DNA of 64,000 nucleotides from Calcarisporiella thermophila CBS 279.70 (GCF_041956535.1 NW_027192191.1:1003443-1067442); one strand, 5' to 3'. Counted from the first letter of the stretch, positions 35,735 to 47,935 are shown. Notes: generated by a model not told the origin, from the letters alone. Made by a program: numbers and translations.

Positions 35735-36701
35735 TTGCTTACAAAGAGTAATTGGACAGCATTGCTCAATTATTTTTTCATTCTAGAAATGGAATTTTTT
35801 TGTATACTCATTTGCTGGAACACACAGATAATCCTAATCAACATACTAAGTCAACATGCTGTCCTACAGAGAGGTGAAAGTAATAAGTTAAGAAAAAAGC
35901 TGTATTCTGTAGTTTCTGAGAAGTTACCCCGGGAATTTCTAAGGCGGCTGGGTTTTAGGCTTGATAATAACAAATCGCTTACTGCTCGGGTAGTTGATTC
36001 GAAATCTGCATCTTCTACTTCTCAAGTTAGTGTCGAGCTTACAAACCATTATTTAATTTCTACTAATTTGCGATTATCTATTATATACGGACAGTACACG
36101 ACTGAATGAGGGCCAGTCGAATAAACAGAATGCTTCAACTCCCACTCTAGAAACAAAGCGAGTAGCGAAGCGTAAACCAAGTGAATATTACTTCAGAGAA
36201 TCTTATTACTATTTTTGCGTATTCTTAATTATGCCTGATTATTAGTGCCAAAGCTGTCTTGGAATTTCTTATGAAGTCATCTCGGATTGCTACTAATAGA
36301 GTTCTGAAAAGAAAGAGAGGAGATGAGCTAGAGAAAGAGGTTGACGAAGGGTATGTTGGTGAGAGATATATCCAGGTTCGGTATTTGAACGATACAAAGC
36401 TGAACATCTTCAAGAGATTTAAAATTTCTCATCCCGATTTCAAGATCTCTAAGTCAAAATTTATTCTCCAATTCCGAAGAACTTTAAGAAAGCGTGCAAG
36501 TAAACTGTTATGTGCGAGGTGTGCGTCGAAGGCAAGAGGAATCCCGATAATCTGCGCCGTATACAGCGAGAAATTCATAATGGTTGCACCGGAAATTGTT
36601 TCGCAGGAGAGGTAGAACTTTGTGAACGAGTAGCTACCGAAGAGGATAAAGATCGACTCGAGCAATTGAAGGAGAAAGTTGCCATATATTCTTCACGCTA
36701 G
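35735..36701 (+). pseudogene. Decayed multi-exon gene with a Cys/His zinc-like motif
   Basis: Three coding-like blocks lie in order but cannot be joined in one frame. Block 1 (about 35870-36030) has SEKLPREFLRRLGFRLDN. Block 2 (36245-36490) has AKAVLEFLMKSSRIATNRVL and later KISHPDFKISKSKF. Block 3 (36510-36701) has MCEVCVEGKRNPDNLRRI then HNGCTGNCFAGEVELC, a CxxC...HxxxCxxxC pattern, and ends in a Glu/Lys helix and TAG. Between blocks 2 and 3 the frame shifts at about 36495-36515; the frame of block 3 meets a TAA just upstream. Between blocks 1 and 2 no GT-AG pair keeps the phase. The family is not one I can name. The AT-rich setting beside fold-back repeats suggests a transposon-associated or expendable gene. 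A misassembled live gene remains possible. Confidence 0.45.
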
Positions 36702-36756
36702 CGCTTTGTGGAAGTCGATGTTTGAGAGAAATTCCACACATTAGGATAAGAGTTAG

Positions 36757-37053
36757 CATTTTATTAAGATAGGTTAGTAAATAAAGAAAAGCCTATTAGA
36801 GGAAGAATAGGTTTGAGGATGATTTTTGGAAAGCAACCACAAGCGATTGTGAATCGATTGCACTAAAAATGAGAGCTCTAGGATGGATATTCGTAGAACT
36901 ATTAGCTCTTGAAGTTTTTGATATAACACTAAAAGAGTTATTTTTAATGCAATCAATCCACAATCGCTTGTAGTTGTTTTCCAAGAAGTATCTTCAAAAC
37001 TATTCTTCCTTTAGCAAGCTTTTCTTTATTTACTGACCTACTCTAATAAAATG
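36757..37053. mobile_element. Fold-back (MITE-like) element with about 115-130 nt inverted arms, copy 1
   Basis: The left arm (from CATTTTATTAAGATAGG) is repeated in inverted orientation at the right end (complement CATTTTATTAGAGTAGG). The arms share AGTAAATAAAGAAAAGC, GGAAGAATAG and CAAGCGATTGTG blocks and extend to a shared inner end around TTGCA(C/T)TAAAAAT. Total length is about 297 bp and there is no coding capacity. Long imperfect inverted arms, AT-richness and a second copy nearby fit a small non-autonomous fold-back element. No clear target-site duplication was identified. Confidence 0.6.
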
Positions 37054-37688
37054 GGAGTTTGATCAGACATGGCGTATTTAGATTTTGGAAAATCAGAACT
37101 CTCTGCATCAGCATTATTATTTCTTTAAAAAAATACATTATCAAGAATATATATACTCGAAATCATTTTTACGCTTCTTTGCTTTACATTTTTGGATTCG
37201 TTACAAATTATTGGTAGATAGGAGGTAAAGAGAGCGTGGGGTCAAAGAAGAAAAAATGGATTCAGGTAATCAAAATTTACACTGGAACCTAAGGGGGATA
37301 TGGTTGAAGCTGGGAATGCCACCCCGCTCCCTTGGAGGTCTCCTTGACTTGCATTTCTTCATACATTTTATGGGAAAAATTCCTGGCCAGGATAAAGGTT
37401 CGGGAAAAACGATTGATTTCCTTAGAGAAGTAAATTTTAATTGCTGGTCAGCCAAAACCTTTCCTCCTTTGAGGTTCTTCTCTACCCTCAAACACTGTTG
37501 CAAACCTCTCTATCCTACTTAACTAAGTACCAGGGAGTTTAAGAGCGGATAAAAATGCCGCTAGCAAAACTGAATAGATTATAGGGATTTAGAGTAGGAC
37601 CTGAAGTAAGCATCATGCTAAGAATTTGGTTATGTATTAAATATAATTAATAAATTAAAGTAAATATGGAGGTAAATATTAAGTATTA

Positions 37689-37842
37689 GTATTTTATTAA
37701 GGTAAGTTAGTAAATAAAGAAAAACCTATAGAGGAAGTGATAAGTTTTGGTGGTGGTTTATGGAAAGCAACTACAAGTGCTTGTGAATCGGTTAAACTAA
37801 AAATGTGAGCTCTAAGATGCCCATCTTAGAGCTCACATTTTT
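37689..37842. mobile_element. Second, partial copy of the fold-back element with a perfect 21-bp palindrome
   Basis: The segment 37689-37825 aligns directly with the left arm of the copy at 36757, sharing GTTAGTAAATAAAGAAAA and GAAAGCAACTACAAG-like blocks. At its inner end 37799-37819 and 37822-37842 form a perfect 21-bp inverted repeat with a two-base CC loop, centred on GAGCTCTAAGATG. The expected right arm after 37842 is not recognisable, so this copy is truncated or rearranged. Confidence 0.6.
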
Positions 37843-38221
37843 AATTATTAGTTCTAATTAATAAAGATTCACAGCTAAATGGTCTAACCAATCAAATTTT
37901 AAAATTCTTATTTCTATATCTCTGATTCTGTCTGATTCATTGTGGAAGCTCCCAAATGCTTTCCGAAGTAGCATCTCTTCCCCGCTTCATGCAGTGGACG
38001 CACCCCCACGCGTAAGCCCATTCGTTGAGTTATAGAACATGGGAATATATTTTCACCTCTTGTATCAAATCGGGAGGCCAATCTGGAAAATCATTTTGAA
38101 AGTAATAAGCACAAGCGAACATATTAATTCCAATAAGCAATACAATAAAAGTGTCAATTCAAATAATAAATTCTATACGAGGGGAGAGGGGAATAGGGCG
38201 GCAATGAAGACAATAAACATA

Positions 38222-41200
38222 TCATGACGACTCTGCTTTGCGGCCAATCATATCTAACAACACCTCCATCTCCCCGCTGCGCTCGCACATCGACCGGAAG
38301 ACGCCGCTCTCGTTGTGGATGAGCTCGCGGGGGGACCCCACCTCGACGATGTGGCCATGGTCCATCACAAAGACGCGATCGTAGTCAATGATGGTGCGCA
38401 GCCGATGAGCGATACAGATCAGCGTTGCGGCCGTGAACTCCTCGCGGATGGTGCGCTGGATGCGTGCATCCGTCTCATGGTCCACGGAGGCGGTTGCCTC
38501 GTCGAGGATGATAACGCGATTCTGTCGGAGAAGGGCTCGGGCCAAACCGACCAGCTGCAGGAAGAGAGGAGAGAAAGGTGGATGAGGGGACCCCTAAGCA
38601 ACTCTATTCTCGGGGAGGCTTACCTGGCGCTGACCCTGGGAGAGGTTCACTCCCTGTTCGGAGACCGGGCTCTCCAGGTTGGTGAAGGGATTGATGGCGC
38701 TGTCGTTGTCGGCCGCATCTTCCTCGGAGGTGGCACCGATCAGATGCACACGTCTTAGAGCGGTATAGAGGGCGGCGTCGGTATGCTCGCCAAAAGGATC
38801 CAGGTTGTTTCTCACCGTGCCCATGAAGAGAACAGGGTCCTGGGGAATGATGGTGAGGGAGGAGCGGAGATCGCGCAGGCCTATCTTGGAAATGTCGATC
38901 CCATCGATACAAATGCTGCCCTCGAACTCCATGAAGCGGAAGAAGGCGCTGGCGAGGGTTGACTAGTAGAGTAGGGGGAGAAGGGAAAGGGGTTAGGGAT
39001 CGAGAAAAATACCAAAAATATGAGAGAGAGAGAGAGCACGCGTGTATGCACGCGTGTGAATGAAAGGGAGGGGGTGAGACTTACTTTTCCGGCCCCCGTC
39101 CTTCCCACTACCGCGACCTTTTCCCCGCCTTCGATCCGGAACGTCAGCCCTCGGAGCACGGGGGGGTTCTCGGGCGCATATCGCAGGACAAGATCCTTCA
39201 CCACCACTTCTCCACGGTGGGGCCAATCAGCCGGCGGCCGGTTCCCCTCGACGACGGCCGCAGGCTCCTGCTCAATGCTCAGATACTCCTCCAGCCGCTC
39301 GCACGAGTTCATGTTAATCTCGTTTTGACTGTAGAAGCGCATCAACCACAAGGCGTGGTCGGTGAAGGTGATGGAGTAGGAGAGCGACAGGCCAGCTAGA
39401 CCGGGGTCGAAGCTGTCAAAGCCGAAGAGGATCACGATGGCGGCGATGAAGGCGATGGCAGCGCCAAGGATGTCGGTGCGGATCGAAAGCCAACGATTCG
39501 CCGCCCACAGATAGAAGAAGGGGCGGTTGGTGGCGTCGATGCGGTTCAGGTTCTCCGCACGGAAGCGGTGCTCCATCCCGTAGGCGCGGATGGTGGTGAC
39601 GCCCATGAGAGTCTCGCCAAAATGCGAGAATATGGGGGACCTCGTCACCGACTCGATCCGCTTCAGCTCGCGAGACGTGCGCAAGTAGTACATGCACACC
39701 ATCACATAGCTGAACAGGATTCCGAGGGCGAAAATCAGGAAGCTGGGTGTGATCGTGATGATAACCGCGAGGACGGTGATGCAGGCAGCGATCTCGACCA
39801 GGAAGATGCCGATGCCATTCATGACCTCCTGATCAATCGTCTGCATATCTTTCGAGAAACGATTTACTATGCGGCCAATGGGAGTGGTGTCGAAAAATCG
39901 CAGCGGGGCGTTCATGACACGGACAAGGAGTCGGTGGTGCAGGATGCGTGAGGCGTAGACCGCGCCCCAAGCTAGTAGGATGTAGCGGATGGTATAGAGC
40001 GAGATGGACATCAGGGAGATGCCGACTAAATTTGAAAGAGAAGAAACAGAGAGTGAGCATGATATGAACGATACTCCCAAGGCATCGAAGAGACGGTGTT
40101 ACTCACGATACACTTTGAGATAGTAGTCCACATCCACCTCCTGGTCCGCGATATTGGACACATGCGCATCGGAGGAGCCGTAGTCACCAAGATAGGCCGA
40201 CGCTTTTGCTGTCCAATCGGGCTCTACCCCAAAGTACATGGCGGGCGGAATCACAAAAGCCAGAGTGGACAAGGTGTTGACGAAGGCTTGGCCGACGGGC
40301 GAGTTATAGGCCTGGGCCCACAGTTTCAACCAATAGTCCTGGGCGAAATAGCATACCTGAGTGAAGGCCAGGAGCGAGAGCATAAAGACCCAAAATCCTG
40401 GACCCCCAACGGCTCTAAAGTAGTTGACATAGACCGACCACTTCACCTTCCCTTTGGCCCTCTCCTCCTCTTGAATCAGGCGCCCGTTACCCGTCTTGGT
40501 ATCCACGTTCGTGTTGACCGAGGTGGTGGACGAGGATGCCGTATGGGCAGCTTGCACGTCCTTCCCTTTCATTTGCTGCTTTTCGAGTTGATCCTGCTGA
40601 GCGGCGTCCTTTCCTCCAGCCAAAATTTCTTCCGCGGTGACCTCGTCGGGCGTCGGCACGGAGTCCTCCTCCAAATTCTGCCGTTCCAGGAGAATATCCT
40701 CGCTTAAGACACCGGCATCCAAGAGTTCCTCAGCGGTGCCATTGGCAACGACTCTACCATTATTGACGACGACGATCTTCCTGGCTCCGGGAAGACACAG
40801 CCCGACCGCGTGGGTCACGAGAATGCAGGTGCGTCCTTTCATCAGCTCACCCTGAAGGCAGTTCTCGTAAATCCACTTGGCGGTATGCGCATCCACGGCC
40901 GACAGACAATCGTCCATGAGGACATGACCCGCGCGAGAGTACACGGCGCGAGCGAGAGAAACCCGCTGTTTCTGGCCACCCGAGAGGGTGATGCCCTTCT
41001 CGCCAATCTCAGTTTGATCACCCGCTTCCAGAATTTCGAGATCACGCTTCAAAGCACAAGCCTCGACCACTCGATCATAGCGGTCCTGCTCGAACGGCTG
41101 ACCAAAGAGAATGTTATCCCTACCGTTCCATCGGAGCAGTTGCAATTAGTATTGGCTCGGCTAACCAAGAGAGAGATCATAGATTACCTTATCGTGGAAT

Positions 41201-44137
41201 TCTGAAGCCATGCCGATTGGGCGACGTAGGCGATTCCGCTATGATACCCGGGACTCATCTTGGGATGAGGAGGGGTGCTCTTGTCTGGCAAGAAGGTCTC
41301 CCCCTTGACCACGTTCATTTCTCCCAACAGGGCCATGATCAAGCTCGTTTTTCCTGCACCCGTCGGCCCAATCACAAGCGTTAGCTCTCCAACGGGGAAC
41401 TCGATGTTCAAATCCCGCAGTTCAAACAACCCCTTTGCTCCGCTGGGGCTGGCGGCGATCTCCTTGTCGCCTCCCCATCGGAAAGTTGCATCTCTAAATC
41501 CAATCGCAGGATCTTTAGCCAGATCTAAGGGGCGGCGCAATTGCCGGTATTTCTCGGTCTCCTCCTCTTGTAGAAATCCGTTCACACGATCGAGGGAGAC
41601 CTTTGCGCGAACAATGTCGGCAACAACCGAAGGCAACATATTGAGGGGATCACGAAGCATGTTGAAAAGAGCCAACGCGGTAAAGAGCGTGCTGGCGGTG
41701 AGTTCGTGACCGGCAATCTTCGTGTAACAAAGGAAGGTGGAGAGAGTGACGAAGGCCGGAGTGCCCCAGTAGAGCGCCTCCCAAAATGCGAAGATGCGGA
41801 GGCGGACATACTATTGGGCAAGCAAATCAGAATCCGTTAGAGTTAAGATTCGTATGAAGCCTCTATGGGCGCTGGAGGTCGACTGACCAGCTGGGTGATC
41901 TCGGCTTGACGGGTCGCTTCGACACGCTCCATAAACTGCGACTCCCATGCAAAAAACTTAATGGTACGAATTCCTTGGAGAAGCTCGTTCATCAGGCTAG
42001 AATAAACAAAAAACACCATGAGATAGGGACAACATCGACTTCAAAATGCTCCCGCTCACTTGAGACGTTTATCTGCAGCCTTTAGCAAAGCGTTCTCCAT
42101 GTTCTGATACAGCACCGTCGAGTAGTAATTAATGGGCATGAGCAAAAAGAGGACAAGAACGCCCGCCAGGGCCGACCACCCTAGAAGCTTGTACAGGAAC
42201 ACCACAATGACGACAATGAGGATGGGAATTTCATAGACCGTGTGCCTGAAACAATCATAGAGACATGCCAATGTAAGGACCCTAATACACCACCAAGGCT
42301 ATTCGTTTTTTACTTACAGGTATGAGCAGATTTCGGATATCGAGAAGGAGTCTACAGACATCATGTTCACAATCATCCCATGGGTTGCTTTATCCTCCTC
42401 CTCTTCTTGCGGCCGACCCACGTTCTTTGAGGAGGTGGCTCCTTGACCATCTCCTTGCCGCGATGCAATGGAGGGTGCGGCGCTATTTTGCATGGAACCT
42501 GCCAAATCCCTGCGCCTCAAAGCCTTGTCGTATATCTCGCTAACGATCACGGCCCGCAACCGGATACAAATGCGGCGACCAATGAAGAGGGCTTGGGATT
42601 GGGCCATGGAGCTAAAACACATAGAAGCCAAGAGGCCAACTGCGCACCAGAATGCAAACTCGGGGGTGTTCGATTTACGATTCTCGAGGTAAAACAAGAT
42701 CTGTTTCAAAAAATAGGGCCCCACCGCCTTAACGGTGGAGTTGGTGAACGACCAGAACACTTGGCTTGAAAGCTGCGGCCAGAAGTGGACCAAAATAGTA
42801 GTGGTAAGCGATTTCCTCCTCCTACGTTTTCACGAGAGGGTGAGTGAGCTTATTTAAATAGTCGCTGCTAGGCCACACTTACTTAATGTGCTTGAAGCTC
42901 TTGCTAACTGGTTTGGCCTTGTCGTCGGACCCTGTCAATAAAGAAAAAGGAATCCGTCAATTATCAATTCGAAAGTGGTTTTTAAAGTAATCCATACGCA
43001 AATCCCACACGTCCTTCTCATCGAGAGGTTTTTTCATTCCTAGAGAAAGCATGGGGTTAAGCCAGCTGAAAAGCATTCGAGATGAGATCGAAACAATGGC
43101 TTCTGGGTTAGGAGGGCGGCCCTAGAAGAGAAAGGCATGCAATAGAGATGAGCATTACAAGAACAACCACAGAGAGCTCTGGAAAAAGCCTACCAAAGGA
43201 CTTTTAGGGAGCTGGCGATCCGATTTTTGGGAGGTGAATGCCAGGTAGGCTAGGATGCACGAGAATGCAAAATTAAAGCCAGCCAGGACTAGCTCAGGCT
43301 GAGTGGTTGGGTGATAGGCAAGAGAGCGGAGACGTAGATAGGCAATAGGGAAGTAGAGCAGGAAAAGGCCAGAGAGCGCAGGCGAAAAAGAGATGATCCA
43401 GCGCTGAGAACGGAACATGTGGAATATCGATGCAACGGTTGCAAAAGACTTTGAAGAAAATGGAGGTGTTAATAGAATGATTTGCCATGTTAACAAGAGC
43501 CACGACAGATACCCAAACGATAATCTCGGCTAGCGGACCAATCAATTTGTACTCTTGCTCGTGGGAGGTACTATCCCGACGAGTCAAGAAGAGGGCCAAG
43601 TTAATGGAGAGGACGCCAATAGATAGGAAGAACCTCAAGCTATCCCGGAACAAAGAGTAAGGCTTCGTAGCGGCAAAGCTTAGTCTTCTCGGCGCCTGCT
43701 GCGTGTTAGGCTCCTCTTGCACTTCATTTTCCTCTTCGCCCTCCTCCTCTTCGTCTTCCGCACTGACGATGGTGGAGGTTTGAGAATGGGTCTCATCAGT
43801 AGCAAGTGGCATGTAGCCAGCAGACGCGGGTGTACAGATTCCAAAACAACCACTAATCCATATCCACCGCAGTGTAATTACCAATATAGTTACGGCAATG
43901 TAAACGAGCGGAATTAAGCCTTCGATAATGCTGAAAAAAACAAAAGAATTTAGATTTACATTTGAAAATATCGAGAGCAGCCGATATATTCCAGTTGATA
44001 TGTGTCAATACATAACTATATCAAGGAAAGGCTTAAAAGGTAAAGAAAAAAAAAATAAACTCATCGTACCTCTCACGGAAACATGGGTCCAAATCGTGGT
44101 TACTCCAGAGTGGCTCTCTGGGTTTACACCAGTACAT
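38222..44137 (-). CDS. ABCC-family (MRP/Ycf1-type) full transporter with TMD0, 1653 aa
   Basis: Thirteen exons (44070-44137, 43513-43930, 43194-43448, 42998-43121, 42883-42931, 42318-42821, 42060-42245, 41888-41996, 41188-41810, 40107-41119, 39085-40025, 38624-38962, 38222-38554) give 1653 residues in phase. The order is TMD0, linker, TMD1, NBD1, TMD2, NBD2. NBD1 has Walker [10 protein letters not shown], signature LSGGQKQR and Walker [15 protein letters not shown]2 has GRTGAGKST, signature LSQGQRQ and [12 protein letters not shown]. The Asp in place of Glu after the NBD1 Walker B is the usual ABCC asymmetry. [15 protein letters not shown] is the conserved coupling region. ABCC pumps move glutathione conjugates, metal-thiol complexes and lipids across vacuolar or plasma membranes; the substrate here is not determined. 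The start chosen gives [13 protein letters not shown]; upstream codons are also open. The donor of intron 2 (GTATCT) was picked over two nearby GTs. Confidence 0.92.
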
Positions 44138-44615
44138 TATCAACGAATTAAGAGCGGATTCTAGCGACGGAATGCTCACTGCGATAGTCTGTAGGGAGGG
44201 TGAACGAGATTGTTTACGGGAATTGGCCGAGGAGTTTCTATCTGCAAGGAACAAAGGTTGTCGAGGATTCTTTAAATCACAAATGTTTTGTCTAGTCTCT
44301 ATTTAGCTTTAGGCAAAAAAAAAACCTAAAGCTGAATCGATGTGACGAGCAAGCCTGAGTCACTTATATTGACCAGTCTTGGTGGTGGCAAATTCGCCTG
44401 AGAAAAAAAAAGCCATTATTGTCAACAAATGGAGGGTAAAATATGACTAAACATGAACAAAGTTAATGAGATATTACCATTCTAGCGGTTTCAAAATGGA
44501 AATATTTTCATTACATTAAGGGGCTGGAAAGATTTGAAATCCAAGCATGCAATGCAAAAGCTGCGTTAATCGGGGATCTTTATTTGTATGGGAAAACTTG
44601 GTTAGAAGTTTTGTA
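44138..44615. other. Intergenic region upstream of the ABCC gene
   Basis: This 478-bp stretch holds the ABCC promoter and the ILV6 3' flank. AGCTTTAGG and CCTAAAGCT around 44305-44333 form a 9-bp stem with an A-rich loop. No other feature is seen. Confidence 0.45.
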
Positions 44616-45768
44616 TTAGCCGGGCGGAAGCATGGTTGCGTCAATCTCTGCCTCCTCTTCTGTCTCTGCATGATCCTCCTGCGGCTCGTACCGCTCGTGT
44701 ACAGGAGACCGCGGCATGGCCATCACCCCACTTCGTGCGCACTCGATAATTCCAAACGGTCGCAGCAGCTTGATGAACGAATCCACTCGAGAGGATTTGG
44801 CGCACAGCTCGGCGATCAAGCTGTCTGATGATACATCGACAACGCGTCCATCGAAGAGCCTGGTCAGCTCGGTGATGGCGCGCAGGTGTGAGAAAGTCTG
44901 GTGAAGCACCTCGCTTGGAGCCTGCGTCTTCATCTCCTTCTCCCACTCGTGCTGCGACGCCATGTCGGGGTTCTCCTCTTGTGAGGAGGTAGGAAGGTGC
45001 TGGTCACCCATTTGCTCGTGGAGATACTCGGGCCCGAGAATAGATACCTTGATGAGCAGCAGTTCCTAGAGGAGAAAAACACGGCTTAGTCAGAGGCAAA
45101 TCCACGGCCCTGCAGTCCTATTCATGATCCTAACCCTCTCAACAAGTTTAGTGCGGCTGTAGTCCAGAACGGCCCACACGGGGACCAGATCCTCCAGCTG
45201 TCTCCGTGCCTGCTCCACTATCCCGCCCTTTCCGTTCAACACGATCGTCATCCTCGACAGCTGCTTCACCTCGGTGTTTGCAACCACCAAGCTGTCGATA
45301 TTGAAGCCTCTCGCGGCGAGAACCCCCGAAACACGGCTGAGCACGCCTGGTTCGTTCTCCACGAGACAGTTGAGGACATGGCGCGACTCAACTTCGGTTT
45401 GTGTCGGAGTATTGTAGAGGATGTTGTTGACAGCCTCTTCAGCAGAGGGTGTTTTAAGCCAACTATGTAGCGGGAGATGGCGCTTGCGACTTCGCCTAGC
45501 AGGGGTGTCTTGATTAAGGGAACAGGGGGAGATGGAGAATGCCCGGGAGAGGAGGGGAAGAGAAGTATGATGCTTAAGCCATGGCTTTGGGACAACCTGG
45601 TTATAAGAATCAAGAGCTCATGTAAGCTACGAGTGGAATCTTTTCCGAGGCGATTCAGAAGCGGAGAGACCATGCTTGCAGCATGTCCGCCTCGCCTCGG
45701 CATCTGAGAAGCAAAGAGCAGTATATTACCCATTGGCGGGGAATGCGTAGCGCGCTTGAAGTTAGCAT
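44616..45768 (-). CDS. ILV6: Acetolactate synthase regulatory (small) subunit, mitochondrial, 286 aa
   Basis: Four exons (45730-45768, 45631-45674, 45135-45462, 44616-45065) give 286 residues. The first two exons encode a basic, Ser-rich presequence (MLTSSALRIPRQW, then SPRKRFHS), typical for mitochondrial import. The ACT domain follows: HVLNCLVENEPGVLSRVSGV, ARGFNIDSLVV and SRMTIVLNG. The C-terminal regulatory domain has ELLLIKVSILGPE, HLRAITELTRLFDGRVVDVS and a terminal acidic tail. The subunit activates the catalytic acetolactate synthase (Ilv2-type) and confers valine feedback control in the first common step of Ile/Val/Leu synthesis. The gene is divergent with ILV5. Intron 2 is long (168 nt) and intron 3 begins GTTAGG. 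The presequence start is the least certain part. Confidence 0.9.
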
Positions 45769-46165
45769 GAAAGAGCAGAATGGAATAAGCAGCTGCTTAA
45801 GCTTTTCGACGCTTCTTATCTACCGGCACAGCAAATGCTTGTGTGTGCGGGGTGCGAAATAAAAGCCAACAAAAGAGATACACCATGAGCAACGATGAAA
45901 AACGATGAAATCAAATCCATAAATCGGCCAATCAGGGCGCTTGATCTCGGTTAGTCACGTGTAAACGCTTTCTTATCTGGGGACTGATTCGAATGAAATA
46001 AAAAGAGGGAGAAAGTATGAAAATCGAACAAAAAAAAATCCAAGACGCTTGTTTCTGTACTGTTTACATTCTAGCTTTGCTCTATCCCTACTCATTTCTT
46101 CCTCTCGAAAGACCCTTGTTTTCTACTCTATTATCTCCCACTTTGATTCAAACATCTCTTCCAAA
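45769..46165. promoter_or_regulatory. Shared 397-bp divergent promoter of ILV6 and ILV5, with CCAAT and E-box
   Basis: The two start codons point away from each other across this stretch. It carries CCAAT at 45928-45932. TTAGTCACGTG lies at 45951-45961 and contains a CACGTG E-box overlapping TTAGTCA, which resembles a Gcn4-type half site (TGACTAA on the other strand). Known role in fungi: bZIP/bHLH factors act at amino-acid genes through such motifs. Use of these sites here is an inference. Confidence 0.5.
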
Positions 46166-47585
46166 ATGGCAGCATCTCGCTTTTTCCTTCGAGCTCTCTC
46201 TCGCAATGTCACCCGCCAGCCTTTTATTCGCCCTTCTTTTGCCGCCCTGGCAATGAACACTTCACGCACATATTCGCCTCGCATTATGGTGGGGTTTCCC
46301 TCGTCCCATCGATCCATTTCAGTTCAAGTCCTAATGGTGCTTTTATTTCTCTTTAGGCTGCCCCTATTCAATCTCAGGTTCGAGGCTACCGTACCCTTGA
46401 TTTTGGAGGCGAGAAAGAGACTGTTTACGAGCGGTCCGATGTCCCAAAGGACAAACTCCTAGAGACCTTCAAAAACGACACCTTTGCTGTGCTCGGCTAT
46501 GGTCCGCAGGGTCGAGGACAAAGCTTGAATATGCGTGACAATGGCCTCAATGTTGTTATCGGTCTGCGTCCTGGCCGCAGCTGGGACAAGGCCGTTGAGG
46601 ATGGTTGGACTCCCGGAAAGAACCTCTTCTCTATTGATGAGGCTTGTGCTAAGGGCACCGTGATTATGAACTTGCTCTCCGATGCCTCACAAAAGACGCT
46701 CTGGGGTGATGTGAGCAAACATCTCACCAAGGGCAAAACTCTCTACTTCTCGCACGGATTCTCGGTCATTTATCACAAGGATACCGGCGTTGTGCCACCA
46801 AAGGATATCGACGTGATTCTCGTTGCTCCCAAAGGGTATTGTCACGCCCTCTATTTGTTGGGGCTAACTGGATCCATGGACTGATCGGTTTCTGTTCTTG
46901 ATATATAGATCTGGGCTGACGGTGCGAACCCTCTTCCAGAATGGCCGTGGCATTAACTCGTCCTTTGCCGTGTATCAAGATGCCTCTGGAAAGGCCAAGG
47001 AACGCGCTATTGCCCTTGGCGTCGGAATTGGCTCTGGATACTTGTACGAGACCACATTTGAAAAGGAGGTGTATTCGGACCTGTATGGTGAGCGCGGTGT
47101 GCTCATGGGCGCCATCCAGGGTCTCTTCCTAGCACAATACGAAGTTCTAAGAGAGAATGGTATAGTCCCCCCCCCCCCTGTGATGTACTCCCCTTGGCTG
47201 AACCTGTTGTATAACCTCTGGTATTTGGTTAGGTCACTCTGCTAGCGAGGCTTTCAATGAATGTGTTGAAGAAGCCACCCAGTCCCTCTACCCTCTCATC
47301 GGCGAAAACGGAATGGATTGGATGTACAGCAACTGCTCTACAACAGCCCAGCGTGGTGCTCTTGATTGGTACCCACGCTTCCACAAGGCCAACAAGCCTC
47401 TCTTTAGGGAGCTGTACGAAAAAGTCAAGGACGGCTCGGAAGCCCGTCGCTCGCTCGAGAAGAACTCCACCCCCACTTATCGCGAGGAGCTCGAGGAGGA
47501 GCTGCGCCAGATCCGCGAGTCGGAGATCTGGAGAGCAGGAAAGACGGTGCGCTCTCTCCGTCCGGAGAACCAGCCCATCAACTAA
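46166..47585 (+). CDS. ILV5: Ketol-acid reductoisomerase (acetohydroxyacid isomeroreductase), mitochondrial, 401 aa
   Basis: Four exons (46166-46288, 46357-46835, 46909-47159, 47233-47585) give 401 residues, close to yeast Ilv5. The N-terminus (MAASRFFLRALSRNVTRQPF) is an Arg-rich mitochondrial presequence. The NADPH-binding motif is AVLGYGPQGRGQSLNMRDNG. PKGSGLTVRTLF, GINSSFAVYQD and the catalytic region FEKEVYSDLYGERGVLMGAI carry the conserved acidic metal ligands. It converts acetolactate and acetohydroxybutyrate to dihydroxy acids, the second step of branched-chain amino-acid synthesis. The upstream neighbour ILV6 regulates the first step. Intron 3 contains a C10 run (47167-47176). Confidence 0.95.
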
Positions 47586-47935
47586 GCGTGGGGCGTCTCC
47601 GTGCAAGGGTTCAAAAATTCATTTAAAATGTTGGAAATTTTCATGTCATCCATGCTTGTTTATCATAATAAAGAAAGGTTCGTTACGAAAGTGAGCACGC
47701 CTATATTGCCACATGAATATCCTTGACTGAAAGCAAACGGGTCTTCTTTTATGAAAAGAAAAAAATGGAGAGAAAACAAAAAAAGTCTAGGGGTCGGGAA
47801 TGAGGAGAGGATGGAGGATAAGGGAGTTAACTATTAGCTCTTTCTTTACTAGTAAACCAAAAACAGGAGATAAAATTCTAAACGAGAAATATATGTAATT
47901 TATATATGTATATATATAAGAAGAGGTCACTGGCT
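47586..47935. other. Convergent 3' region between ILV5 and RanGAP
   Basis: This 350-bp stretch contains the 3' ends of both genes. AATAAAG at 47668 suits ILV5. An AT-alternating tract (TATATATGTATATATATA) lies near 47900-47918. No gene is seen. Confidence 0.5.

Larger units (their letters stand above)
36702..38221. other. AT-rich region with fold-back repeats between the decayed gene and the ABC transporter
   Basis: This 1.5-kb AT-rich stretch carries the two repeat copies listed separately. Between them, at 37256-37522, an 88-codon frame without recognised domain may be another relic. The last 300 bp is the 3' flank of the ABCC gene. Confidence 0.5.

Noticed and set aside
37256-37522. An 88-codon frame between the fold-back repeats
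   Set aside because: No domain is recognised and both strands are open. It may be a relic of the decayed gene but cannot be supported.
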